Positions 26,194 through 34,001 of a stretch of DNA of 48,783 nucleotides are shown one piece after another. Made by a program: the position numbers and the translations under genes. Position 1 is the first letter of the stretch, and each line of letters begins with the position of its first letter. Origin of the DNA: Bacteroidales bacterium. GTDB lineage: Bacteria > Bacteroidota > Bacteroidia > Bacteroidales > VadinHA17. The stretch lies in assembly GCA_021163295.1 (NCBI GenBank), contig JAGGXD010000120.1, positions 1-48,783 of the forward strand, written 5' to 3'. A model generated the notes under the pieces. It did not search any database and had not been told where the DNA came from. It saw only the letters and a program-made list of their open reading frames with translations.

Positions 26194-26202
26194 TATCTTT
26201 GC
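26194..26202 (+). promoter_or_regulatory. -7 promoter element of lysS
   Basis: TATCTTTGC, an exact TAnnTTTG match, 26 bases before the ATG at 26229. It overlaps the TTG (26199) that would begin the longest open frame, which argues against that start. A TTG at 26168-26170 lies 23 bases upstream, slightly wider than normal -33 spacing. Confidence 0.6.
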
Positions 26203-26228
26203 AAAAAAAATATACAAAACTGAAATTC

Positions 26229-27971
26229 ATGAGTTTAAATCACCTCTCCGAACAGGAACAGATAAGAAGAAATTCGCTGGAAGAGATCAGGAAACTGGGA
26301 ATAAATCCATATCCGGCTGAAAAATACGAGATAAATACAAGCTCAAAAGAGATTCTTAATAATTATGATCCGGATAAAGAAAATTTCCAGGATGTCAGTC
26401 TTGCAGGCCGTATAATGAGCCGCAGGATTATGGGCAATGCATCGTTTATTGAAATCCAGGACTCCGCCGGAAAGATCCAGGCCTATTTCCGGAGAGATAA
26501 TATTTGTCCTGATGAAGATAAAACCCAATACAATACCCTGTTTAAGAAGTTGCTTGATATAGGTGATATTATCGGAGTAAAAGGAAATGTTTTTAAAACG
26601 CAGGTTGGCGAAACATCTGTTAACGTCAAGGAATTCACACTTCTTAGTAAATCAATCCGCCCGTTACCCATTGTTAAAGAAAAGGGCGACAAAACGTATG
26701 ATGCATTTACCGATCCTGAACAACGGTACCGGAACCGTTCAATGGACCTTATTGTAAATCCGCATATCAAAGATGTTTTCATAAAGAGGTCAAAGATCAT
26801 ACAAACGATCCGCACGTTTCTGAACAACAAGGAATATCTTGAAGTTGAAACCCCGGTTTTACAACCAATTTACGGTGGTGCAGCAGCCCGTCCGTTTAAA
26901 ACCCACCACAATACACTTGACCAGACCCTGTACTTAAGGATTGCCGATGAGCTTTACCTGAAACGTATTATCATCGGAGGTTTTGATGGTGTTTATGAAT
27001 TTGCCAAAGATTTTCGCAATGAAGGAATGGACAGGTTTCATAACCCGGAATTTACAATGATGGAGATTTATGTAGCCTACAAAGATTATAACTGGATGAT
27101 GAAGCTGTTTGAACAGATGATCGAGAAGGTTGCTTTAGATGTACACGGTACTACTAAAGTTCAGGTGGGAGAAAACATGATTGATTTCAAAACACCATGG
27201 AAAAGGGTAACAATGTTCGAAGCAATAAAAAAATTTACCGGGGTTGACATTTCGGAAATGGATGAGAAAGAACTGGTAAAGACTGCCAAAAACCTGGGAG
27301 TTGAGATTGATGAAACAATGGGAAAAGGGAAGTTGATTGATGAGATTTTTGGAGAAACCACAGAACCTAAACTTATCCAGCCAACCTATATTATCGATTA
27401 CCCGGTTGAAATGTCACCTCTATCTAAAAAACACCGAAGTAAGGAAGGATTGGTTGAACGATTCGAAGCAATTGTAAACGGCAAAGAATTATGCAATGCT
27501 TTTTCTGAGCTTAACGATCCCATTGACCAGCGTGAGCGGTTTGAGCACCAGCTACAACTTGGGAAAAAAGGTGACGAAGAAGCAATGATAATGGACGAAG
27601 CTTTTCTGAATGCTGTTGAACTTGGGATGCCTCCGATGGCAGGACTGGGAGTTGGTATTGACAGGTTAGCCATGCTTATGACAGATTCCAACTCTATCCA
27701 GGATGTGATCTTTTTCCCGCAGATGCGACAGGAAAGTTCAAAGTTCAAAGTTCAAAGTTCAAAGGAAGATTATACCGTACTTGGTATCCCTGAGGAATGG
27801 GTAGAAGTGTTGCAGGAGTTGGGATATACCACAATTGAAAAGCTAAAAGAGGTTGAAAAGCCGGGTAAGCTGGCAAATGATTTGAATGGTTATAACAAAA
27901 AGAATAAGTTGGGGCTGAAGGGATTGAGTCCTGAGGAAGTTAAGGGGTATCTGGAGAAAATCAGGTATTAG
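26229..27971 (+). CDS. lysS: Lysyl-tRNA synthetase, class II
   Basis: Charges tRNA-Lys. From the ATG at 26229 ([14 protein letters not shown]) it has 580 residues: an N-terminal OB-fold anticodon-binding domain ([23 protein letters not shown]), then the class II core with motif 2 [20 protein letters not shown] and motif 3 [13 protein letters not shown]. The Bacteroidota-type C-terminal extension (about 65 residues) contains [18 protein letters not shown]. The linker between core and extension, [10 protein letters not shown], is encoded by a 7-bp tandem repeat. The longer frame from TTG at 26199 overlaps the promoter and is rejected. The 3' end overlaps the convergent LytTR gene by 11 bases. 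Confidence 0.95.
   Translation: MSLNHLSEQEQIRRNSLEEIRKLGINPYPAEKYEINTSSKEILNNYDPDKENFQDVSLAGRIMSRRIMGNASFIEIQDSAGKIQAYFRRDNICPDEDKTQYNTLFKKLLDIGDIIGVKGNVFKTQVGETSVNVKEFTLLSKSIRPLPIVKEKGDKTYDAFTDPEQRYRNRSMDLIVNPHIKDVFIKRSKIIQTIRTFLNNKEYLEVETPVLQPIYGGAAARPFKTHHNTLDQTLYLRIADELYLKRIIIGGFDGVYEFAKDFRNEGMDRFHNPEFTMMEIYVAYKDYNWMMKLFEQMIEKVALDVHGTTKVQVGENMIDFKTPWKRVTMFEAIKKFTGVDISEMDEKELVKTAKNLGVEIDETMGKGKLIDEIFGETTEPKLIQPTYIIDYPVEMSPLSKKHRSKEGLVERFEAIVNGKELCNAFSELNDPIDQRERFEHQLQLGKKGDEEAMIMDEAFLNAVELGMPPMAGLGVGIDRLAMLMTDSNSIQDVIFFPQMRQESSKFKVQSSKEDYTVLGIPEEWVEVLQELGYTTIEKLKEVEKPGKLANDLNGYNKKNKLGLKGLSPEEVKGYLEKIRY
27733..27764 (+). repeat. Heptamer tandem array inside lysS
   Basis: AAAGTTC is repeated four times plus AAAG, within the coding region of lysS. 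Because 7 is not a multiple of 3, it is read in all three frames and gives [10 protein letters not shown]. It lies exactly between the conserved catalytic core and the C-terminal extension. The same word, once varied, occurs at 38387-38403. Confidence 0.95.
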
Positions 27972-28719
27972 ACAGCATAGCTTCGGAAGTCTTCTTTTTG
28001 TAGGTCCTGCTTACCGGAAGATTCATGCCCGGAACTGAAATCTGATCACGGGTAAATGATACAACCTTTTCAAGATTCACGATGAATGACCTATGAATCC
28101 TGATAAATTGTGGAGGCAACTTCCCTTCTATCCTGCTTATCCTTTCGCGTGTAATTATCTTTTGGTTATCAGTTGTTCTTATTATAATGTAATCAGACAT
28201 ACTCTCAATACAATTAATTGTGCCATAAGATATTTTCCTTGTCTGCCGGTTTGATCTAACAATAAGATGCCCGTTTGAATTCTCATTCTTCTTTGTGCTG
28301 AGGGCTTTCATCTCCTCTGCAATTTCAAGGTACTCATATACCATGTTAAAAAAGGCATTTACTATTACGGTTAAGTACAGGATTGAAGGAAAAGAATGAT
28401 ATTGTGTAATAAGGCTTTTTAGCTGATCAGGGCGATACTTTGCTAAAAGAATAAAGGCTATGAATACAATTATCATAATTATATCCAGTGAAATAATCAC
28501 AGTAAAAACTGTAAGGATTATAAAGCGACCGTATCTCTTTTTTAACAGGTAATATGGAATAAGATAATTATTGAAATACCATGAAGTAACAAGAATTACC
28601 GGAACAAGGAATGAGACAAAATAAAAAGCATTTACAAAACTGCCTGATCTGGCACCAAAAACCAGGATAAGAATAACCGAAACAAGGAGCCAGTAAATTA
28701 TATTAAATCGTCTTTTCAC
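27961..28719 (-). CDS. Membrane-bound LytTR-domain transcriptional regulator
   Basis: A regulator with four predicted membrane helices (about the first 130 residues) and a C-terminal LytTR DNA-binding domain ([21 protein letters not shown], then [17 protein letters not shown] and PVSRTYKKK). There is no receiver domain, so it may sense a membrane or small-molecule signal directly. The start is uncertain. The GTG at 28719 gives [12 protein letters not shown], a natural beginning before helix 1; a TTG at 28803 would add 28 residues of no evident family likeness. It is divergent from the ExbB-like gene at 28869 and overlaps lysS by 11 bases at its 3' end. Confidence 0.8.
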   Translation of the reverse strand: MKRRFNIIYWLLVSVILILVFGARSGSFVNAFYFVSFLVPVILVTSWYFNNYLIPYYLLKKRYGRFIILTVFTVIISLDIIMIIVFIAFILLAKYRPDQLKSLITQYHSFPSILYLTVIVNAFFNMVYEYLEIAEEMKALSTKKNENSNGHLIVRSNRQTRKISYGTINCIESMSDYIIIRTTDNQKIITRERISRIEGKLPPQFIRIHRSFIVNLEKVVSFTRDQISVPGMNLPVSRTYKKKTSEAMLSNT

Positions 28720-28828
28720 TCCGTAAAATTGACACCAAATTTTGTAAGATACAAGAGATGTGGTTGTTTTATCGACGAATAACCTGTTTTCAGTGGGTTT
28801 CAACCTTGCAATAAGCGATATCCTCCAC

Positions 28829-28836
28829 TAACTTTG
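28829..28836 (+). promoter_or_regulatory. Promoter of the mini ExbB/MotA-like gene
   Basis: TAACTTTG matches the TAnnTTTG -7 element, with TTG at 28806-28808 twenty bases upstream, close to the normal -33 spacing. It is the best two-part promoter in the window. The ATG follows 32 bases later. The spacer is shared with the divergent LytTR gene. Confidence 0.65.
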
Positions 28837-28868
28837 AAACATTAATTATTAACTAAAATTTAAAAGCT

Positions 28869-29243
28869 ATGTTTGATTTATTTTACCAGGGCGGTCCGCT
28901 CTTTATGGGAATTTTAACAATTTTCCTTTTTATAGTTGTTTTATTGTCAGTTTACTTTCTCTATCTGATTATCAGAAAAGAGTACAAAAGTCTTGACCTG
29001 ACATTAAAAAAGTTGAATTTCATTAAAACTACGGGTATCTATGCACTTGTAACAGGAATATTGGGTCAGTTGATCGGTCTCTATTCTGCTTTTACACATA
29101 TTGAAGCAGCCAGGGAGATATCCCCGGTAATTCTTGCCGGAGGTCTGAGGATATCATTGATAACAACAATTTATGGAATGATAATTTTCCTGATCTCTTA
29201 TTTGTTCTGGGCTGCACTTTATTATTCAGCCACAAAGAAGTAG
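28869..29243 (+). CDS. Small MotA/TolQ/ExbB-like proton-channel family protein
   Basis: A 124-residue membrane protein with three hydrophobic segments (about 14-36, 55-72, 88-118). Between the last two, the stretch GILGQLIGLYSAFTHIEAAR followed by GGLRISLITTIYGMIIFLIS matches the conserved TolQ/ExbB/MotA pattern (G-L-x-G-T-V-x-G ... GL-x-x-A-L-x-x-T-x-x-G-L). The large cytosolic loop of true ExbB is missing and no ExbD or TolR gene is adjacent. ATG start, good promoter upstream. Its divergent pairing with a LytTR regulator suggests the two are functionally linked; the role is unknown. Confidence 0.7.
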   Translation: MFDLFYQGGPLFMGILTIFLFIVVLLSVYFLYLIIRKEYKSLDLTLKKLNFIKTTGIYALVTGILGQLIGLYSAFTHIEAAREISPVILAGGLRISLITTIYGMIIFLISYLFWAALYYSATKK

Positions 29244-29321
29244 ATTCTAAAATAACCGGGCAAACGGGGTTGAGTCCGTAAAGTCGTGTTCCGACCCGTC
29301 AAGAAAGCCCTTTCAAAAAAA

Positions 29322-29329
29322 TATCTTTG
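29322..29329 (+). promoter_or_regulatory. Orphan -7-like element facing a convergent gene
   Basis: TATCTTTG, identical to the lysS and BaiN-like elements, but the only gene downstream (29352-29897) is on the opposite strand. No clear -33 box. If active, the transcript would be antisense to that gene. It may be a relic of a lost gene. Confidence 0.3.
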
Positions 29330-29351
29330 TACCCGGAGTTTATCAGGTTAC

Positions 29352-29897
29352 TTATTTCTTTTCATATACTAATGTGTTTTCTAAATCTCCATAGTCAGTG
29401 GAAGCATTCTGACTGATTGACAGAAAATTCCCATCCTCTGTAAATTTAAAAATCTCAACTAATGCAACTTCCAATTCATTTCCATCAAACTCAAACCATA
29501 TTGTAGAAGTAATCGTAAGACTTTGCTTGTCATCTGACCAGTTTACAGTCGATTTCTTTTTCGTAGTTTCGAGCATTATGTTTTCACATTCCTTACCATC
29601 CAGCGTATACATTTCTGAATAATTATAGTCTTCTCCTTCCTGTGAAGTCCCAAATCTTTCAATTGTCAATTTTTTCCCCTTTTGTTTTATTATCATTTTC
29701 GTGGCAGCCATTGTCTCTCCATATTCCGCAACATAACTTTTCCCTTCATTCAGGGTCCATTCACCTGAGAATTTCGCCTTTTTAGGTGCTGCATCCGTAA
29801 CAAGTGAGGTCATAAGGAAAACAATTAAAAATAAAATTGAGGTAACTCTCAGGCTAACTCTTTTTTCTTTGGGACAGCAATTACTTTTAATTTTCAT
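29352..29897 (-). CDS. Secreted protein of unknown function, first of a paralogous pair
   Basis: A 181-residue exported protein with a basic N-terminus and signal segment at about 17-36 (SILFLIVFLMTSLVTDA). The mature part is strand-rich, with FSGEWTLNEGKS, KKLTIERFG, YTLDGKEC, KKKSTVNWSDDKQSLTIT and a last strand TLVYEKK. The product of 32351-32887 has the same blocks in the same order (FSGEWFFNESKS, NNLTIERLQ, LTLDGKES, KSTATWSDNGKTLTIK, MVYDKK), so the two are paralogues. They flank an ECF sigma operon on the other strand. The fold may be lipocalin-like; function unknown. Confidence 0.7.
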   Translation of the reverse strand: MKIKSNCCPKEKRVSLRVTSILFLIVFLMTSLVTDAAPKKAKFSGEWTLNEGKSYVAEYGETMAATKMIIKQKGKKLTIERFGTSQEGEDYNYSEMYTLDGKECENIMLETTKKKSTVNWSDDKQSLTITSTIWFEFDGNELEVALVEIFKFTEDGNFLSISQNASTDYGDLENTLVYEKK

Positions 29898-30027
29898 TTT
29901 CTAATTTCTTTAGTTTAACAATAAGATAAAAGTAATTTAATTCGATGTAAAAAATAGCAAAAACCACTAAATTGTTTTTTACCTTGCCTAAAAATAATCG
30001 TATTATTAATAACTGAAAAGATTTAAT

Positions 30028-30573
30028 TTGGACACAAAAGATATAATCAAATCCAGTATCATCAGGGATGATGCCGCTTTCAGAAAACTTATTGACAGAT
30101 ATTCTGACTTTGCATTCAGTGTTGCTTTCAGAATAATGAATGATGAGGAAGAGTCGAAAGATATTATACAGGAATCGTTTATCACAGTCTGGAATAAAAT
30201 TGGGGGTTTCAATACCGAAAAGAATTTCAGCAACTGGCTTTACAGGATCATTGTAAATAAATGCTATGATTCACTTAGAAAGAGGAAAAGAATGCAACTG
30301 ATCTATCCCGATGCAAACAGTTGGAATCTCCCGGGTATATTTAGTGATAGTAATCCGGACAAAAAAATGGATAATGAAGAGATTGGTAAGATTATACGCC
30401 TGTTAACAAACAGGTTAAGCACAAAACAAAGGGTTGTATTTGTTTTGAGTGAACTTGAAGAACTCTCGCATGAGGATATTTCTGAAATAACAGGGATGGC
30501 AAAGACATCAATAAAAAGCAACCTTAACCATGCCCGGCGAAAGATTGGTGAAATGATAAAAAAATATATCTGA
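30028..30573 (+). CDS. ECF-type RNA polymerase sigma factor
   Basis: A 181-residue sigma-70 family factor. Region 2: LIDRYSDFAFSVAFRIMNDEEESKDIIQESFITVWNKI at about residues 22-59, with NWLYRIIVNKCYDSLRKRK after it. Region 4: LSTKQRVVFVLSELEELSHEDISEITGMAKTSIKSNLNHARRKI at about 130-173. The start is TTG at 30028, since the next ATG is codon 37, inside region 2. A gene for a single-pass protein starts three bases after the stop, the usual position of an anti-sigma factor. It is not of the FecI type of the 19617 gene. Confidence 0.9.
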   Translation: MDTKDIIKSSIIRDDAAFRKLIDRYSDFAFSVAFRIMNDEEESKDIIQESFITVWNKIGGFNTEKNFSNWLYRIIVNKCYDSLRKRKRMQLIYPDANSWNLPGIFSDSNPDKKMDNEEIGKIIRLLTNRLSTKQRVVFVLSELEELSHEDISEITGMAKTSIKSNLNHARRKIGEMIKKYI

Positions 30574-30575
30574 CA

Positions 30576-31130
30576 ATGAATAATATCAATAAATATTCCA
30601 AATTAATTGAGGTGCTTAAGGGGAACAAACCTGTTTTAGCCAACAAAGAAAAATTGACTGATAATATCATGAAAAGGATTCAGCAGCCGGTTGAAAAATC
30701 TACTTTTCAGGAAAAGCTGGGTAATTACCTTTTTGGCTGGGCGGAAATTGGCTGGATACGAGGAACAATGGCAATTGCCGCTACGGTTTTTATCGGATTC
30801 TTTATTGTTCAACAGGTTATAATAAATGATCGGATCAATACTCTTGAGAAACAATTAATAAGGACAGTAAATTCAATTAATACTCATGAACCGGATCTGG
30901 GAATAATACAGAAAGTCCTCCTCAATATGGTTGCTAAAGATCAAATAGCAGGAGATAGTATTACTATTTCAAGATCTGACCTGGAAGAGCTGCTGAACTC
31001 TTACCTTGAATTGAAGAAAGACTACGATAAAATGGATAAAAACAGGGATGTTGAATCATATATACAGAATAAGATCAGAAAAAACCTTAAGAAAGGTGAT
31101 AGTGAAAATGAATCAGAACTAAAACTTTAA
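30576..31130 (+). CDS. Putative single-pass anti-sigma factor
   Basis: A 184-residue protein with a cytosolic part of about 62 residues, one membrane helix at about 63-83 (GTMAIAATVFIGFFIVQQVII), and a periplasmic part rich in charged helices. No zinc-binding ZAS motif (HxxxCxxC) is seen. The assignment as anti-sigma factor rests on position, topology and tight spacing (three bases after the sigma gene, four before the next). ATG start. Confidence 0.65.
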   Translation: MNNINKYSKLIEVLKGNKPVLANKEKLTDNIMKRIQQPVEKSTFQEKLGNYLFGWAEIGWIRGTMAIAATVFIGFFIVQQVIINDRINTLEKQLIRTVNSINTHEPDLGIIQKVLLNMVAKDQIAGDSITISRSDLEELLNSYLELKKDYDKMDKNRDVESYIQNKIRKNLKKGDSENESELKL

Positions 31131-31134
31131 AGCT

Positions 31135-32301
31135 ATGAAACGGAAAATTAAAATAACACTCACATTTCTCTCCATGGTAATACTCTTCTCATGCGGTTAT
31201 GAAACCCGCGTAATTAATACAGTTCATAAAGACGGGTCAGTTACCAGAAAAGTTACTATGAAAACCAGCGACGAAAAATTTAAACCCAAAAAATACAGGG
31301 TCCCGGTTGACAGTACATGGCAAATCCAAATTGATACAGAGGTAAATGAAGCAGGCGACACATCAAGGATACTAACAGCGGAAAAACATTTCGCAAATGT
31401 GGATGAGATAAACGAAGAGTATTTAATCGATAAAGGCAGTAACAAGCATCTGAAAAGAAAAGCCAGTTTTTCAAAAAGCTTCAAATGGTTTACTACCGTT
31501 TTCAGGTATAGTGAAACAGTTGGAAAGGTCATGACTGTTACCTGTCCGGCATCAGATTTTTTAACTAATGAAGAGCTTAAATTTTTCTATTTGCCCGGTA
31601 ATGTTAAGACAGAAATAAAAAACGGGACTGATAGTCTTAAATATAAAGCATTATCAGATACTGTTGATATGAAATCTGAGATCTGGTTATGGACAGGTTT
31701 TGTAAGGCAATGGATTGAAATTTTCTATGATAGGTTTGGCAACCATCCTGATCTGACTATTAACAAGGAAGAGATGTTATCAAAAGAACCGGATTTTGTC
31801 AATCAAATTATTGAATTTGAACAAGCTGATGAAGAATATGAAGAAGAATTCCTTCAAGATCTTGAAGAAGAAGGCTTTGATGAAGAGACTTTACAAAGTC
31901 TTGAAAAAGAAGGAAAAAAGGACGATGTAGATGATATTGAAATTTTAGTCACCTCTGTACTGGGCAGTAATTTTTATTCCTCCTTCACCACTGAAATTGA
32001 CAGTGCCATGTCGGTACTGGAAAATATGACTGAACCTTACTTTTCTACAGACAATTACGACATAGAGATCAGAATGCCGGGCAATATCATCGCATCGAGT
32101 GGATATGTTAATACAGTCCCGGATTCTGAAAACAGTACAGGTATCCTCTGGACAGTACAAGGGGATTATTTTCTGACCCAACAATATGAAATGTGGGCTG
32201 AATCACAAGTTAACAATTACTGGGCCTGGATTATTACCGCTCTTTTTATTCTTTTCGTTGTTACCGGATTTGTGATTCGTTCTAAAAAAGAAAAGGATTG
32301 A
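31135..32301 (+). CDS. Lipoprotein with an additional C-terminal membrane anchor
   Basis: A 388-residue exported protein. The signal peptide ends in a lipobox (LFSC, Cys20). The N-terminal part GYETRVINTVHKDGSVTRKVTMKT recalls the LppM/DUF3153 pattern, as does MPGNIIASSGYV followed by GILWTVQGDYFL near the C-terminus. Residues about 233-268 are strongly acidic. The protein ends in a membrane helix (WAWIITALFILFVVTGFVI) and a basic tail (RSKKEKD). It is the third gene of the sigma/anti-sigma operon, starting four bases after the second, so it may be the signal receiver. The LppM comparison is from pattern only. Confidence 0.65.
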   Translation: MKRKIKITLTFLSMVILFSCGYETRVINTVHKDGSVTRKVTMKTSDEKFKPKKYRVPVDSTWQIQIDTEVNEAGDTSRILTAEKHFANVDEINEEYLIDKGSNKHLKRKASFSKSFKWFTTVFRYSETVGKVMTVTCPASDFLTNEELKFFYLPGNVKTEIKNGTDSLKYKALSDTVDMKSEIWLWTGFVRQWIEIFYDRFGNHPDLTINKEEMLSKEPDFVNQIIEFEQADEEYEEEFLQDLEEEGFDEETLQSLEKEGKKDDVDDIEILVTSVLGSNFYSSFTTEIDSAMSVLENMTEPYFSTDNYDIEIRMPGNIIASSGYVNTVPDSENSTGILWTVQGDYFLTQQYEMWAESQVNNYWAWIITALFILFVVTGFVIRSKKEKD

Positions 32302-32350
32302 ATCAGGATAGTGGTGCTCCGACATGAGTTCAGAGTACGACTTAACAGGA

Positions 32351-32887
32351 TTATTTCTTATCATAAACCATAGTGGCTTTTCGTTCACCCCTTGGTGTAG
32401 AAGAAGAAGATTCAATAGAAAGAATTTTACCTCCGCCGGAAAGTTTCCATTGATCAACACTTTTCATCTCCATAGTTTCACCACCTCTGTCAAAAGCCAT
32501 TGTTGATTTAATTGTCAGGGTCTTTCCATTATCAGACCAGGTTGCAGTTGATTTTCTTGTTCCTCTGCGGGCAGTATTTTTACTTTCCTTACCATCCAGT
32601 GTCAGCTTCTGTGTTATTTTCATTTCCTGTCCGTCGCGTCCTGTTTGAAGCCTTTCAATAGTAAGATTATTCCCTTCCTGCTTTACAGTTAATTTTAATG
32701 AAGTTTGAAATCTTCCTTCACCCATATCACTCTTTGATTCATTAAAAAACCACTCACCTGAAAAATCAACTTTTCCTTCCTGAGCAAATGAATTCATATT
32801 TACTAAAAAAGAAACTAAAAAGGCAATTGTAAATAATTGTACAGAATTTCTTAAGAAATTTGGATAGAGACTTTGTTTTTGCTTCAT
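32351..32887 (-). CDS. Secreted protein of unknown function, second of a paralogous pair
   Basis: A 178-residue exported protein with a signal peptide ending near residue 35 (VNMNSFAQ). The mature part has FSGEWFFNESKSD, LKLTVKQEGNNLTIERL, LTLDGKESKN, KSTATWSDNGKTLTIKSTMAF and a final MVYDKK. These blocks match the 29352-29897 product in order and spacing. It is convergent with the sigma/anti-sigma/lipoprotein operon, 49 bases from its end. ATG start. No known function; a periplasmic binding or stress protein controlled by the neighbouring sigma factor is a guess. Confidence 0.7.
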   Translation of the reverse strand: MKQKQSLYPNFLRNSVQLFTIAFLVSFLVNMNSFAQEGKVDFSGEWFFNESKSDMGEGRFQTSLKLTVKQEGNNLTIERLQTGRDGQEMKITQKLTLDGKESKNTARRGTRKSTATWSDNGKTLTIKSTMAFDRGGETMEMKSVDQWKLSGGGKILSIESSSSTPRGERKATMVYDKK

Positions 32888-33091
32888 GGCATTAATTTTT
32901 ATTGAGGTTAAATATATTAGACAAAAATAGCAGTTTATTTATTCCATCATACTACTTTTTTTTTAGTCCTTCAGGCTAATACGTAGTTATTTTGGAATTA
33001 TTCCCTTTATTCCTTCTTTTAAAAATACTGCTTTAATGCAACAAAACATAATTTTAACCGTCTTTAGTAAAAGAACCAAAAATTAATAATT

Positions 33092-33808
33092 ATGAAAACG
33101 TCAAAATTCATCTCATTAATTCTTGTAATTGTATTTACAACAAGTGCATTCGGACAAATCAGGCCCAGAGTTACCGGCTCAGGAAAAGTTGTATCTGAAG
33201 ATCGAAAGGCCGGATACTTTAATGCTGTTAAGGTAAGTTCGGGTATAGATGTTTACCTGACCCAGGGACAAAAGGAAAGTATTAGGGTGGAAGCTGATGA
33301 CAATCTTCATGAGTATATTGCAACAGAAATCAAGGACAATACACTTAAAGTTTATAGCAAAGCGAATATTCGGAAAGCAGAAGCAAAAAAAGTGTACGTT
33401 ACCATAAAAGATGTGGAAAAGTTATCTGCTTCGAGTGCAGGTGATCTGTTTGGAGAAACATTGATAAAAACGGATGAATTGTATCTTTCAGTAAGCAGTG
33501 CCGGAGATATTAAGTTAAATGTTAAAGTTAACAAACTCAGATGCAAAATAAGCAGTTCGGGAGATATCAAGATTGATGGTGTCGCTGATGAACTGGAAGC
33601 TGACCTTAGCAGTGCAGGCGATCTTAAGGCTTTTGGACTTGAAACCCGTATTGCTGATGTTTCCGTTTCAAGTGCCGGGGATGCAATGATCACTGTAACG
33701 GAAGAACTTCGTGCCCGCGCCAGTAGCGCCGGTGATGTTTATTACAAGGGTAATCCAAAACAGGTAAATGCACATTCTTCAAGCGCAGGTGGTATTCATA
33801 AAAAGTAA
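33092..33808 (+). CDS. Head-GIN domain (DUF2807) secreted protein
   Basis: A 238-residue exported protein with a signal peptide to about residue 21. The head opens with FNAVKVSSGIDVYLTQGQ, typical of DUF2807. A repetitive beta-helix follows, with seven copies of SS[A/S]G[D/G] spaced about 15-26 residues apart (SSAGDLFG, SSAGDIKL, SSSGDIKI, SSAGDLKA, SSAGDAMI, SSAGDVYY, SSAGGIHK). Such proteins are common in Bacteroidota, often beside regulators, with no defined biochemical role. ATG start. An intrinsic terminator follows at 33880-33904. Confidence 0.85.
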   Translation: MKTSKFISLILVIVFTTSAFGQIRPRVTGSGKVVSEDRKAGYFNAVKVSSGIDVYLTQGQKESIRVEADDNLHEYIATEIKDNTLKVYSKANIRKAEAKKVYVTIKDVEKLSASSAGDLFGETLIKTDELYLSVSSAGDIKLNVKVNKLRCKISSSGDIKIDGVADELEADLSSAGDLKAFGLETRIADVSVSSAGDAMITVTEELRARASSAGDVYYKGNPKQVNAHSSSAGGIHKK

Positions 33809-33879
33809 AAACGTGACGAATTTATCCGGTAAAGAAAAACCGGAGAAATTTTCTTGAACTCATATATAAACTTATTGTA

Positions 33880-33904
33880 AAAGCCGGTAATACCGGCTTT
33901 TTTT
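33880..33904 (+). terminator. Intrinsic terminator after the head-GIN gene
   Basis: A perfect 8-bp stem AAAGCCGG / CCGGCTTT (33880-33887, 33893-33900) with a five-base loop TAATA, followed by a T-run. It lies about 70 bases after the stop. This is the clearest Rho-independent terminator in the window. Confidence 0.9.
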
Positions 33905-34001
33905 ATGATGTTTGTGATTTCTTACATATTATTTGTAATTTTATCATTCATATCAAATAAAAATCAGATTCATCAAATTATTCTAACAAAAACTTATAAT
34001 A

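Noticed and set aside
28720-28803. N-terminal extension of the LytTR regulator from a TTG at 28803
   Set aside because: The added residues have no family likeness and precede a natural membrane-protein start at the GTG of 28719; kept only as an alternative.
32311-32341. GTGGTGCTC/GAGTACGAC hairpin between the lipoprotein gene and its convergent neighbour
   Set aside because: Only seven of nine positions match and no T-run follows; too weak to list as a terminator.
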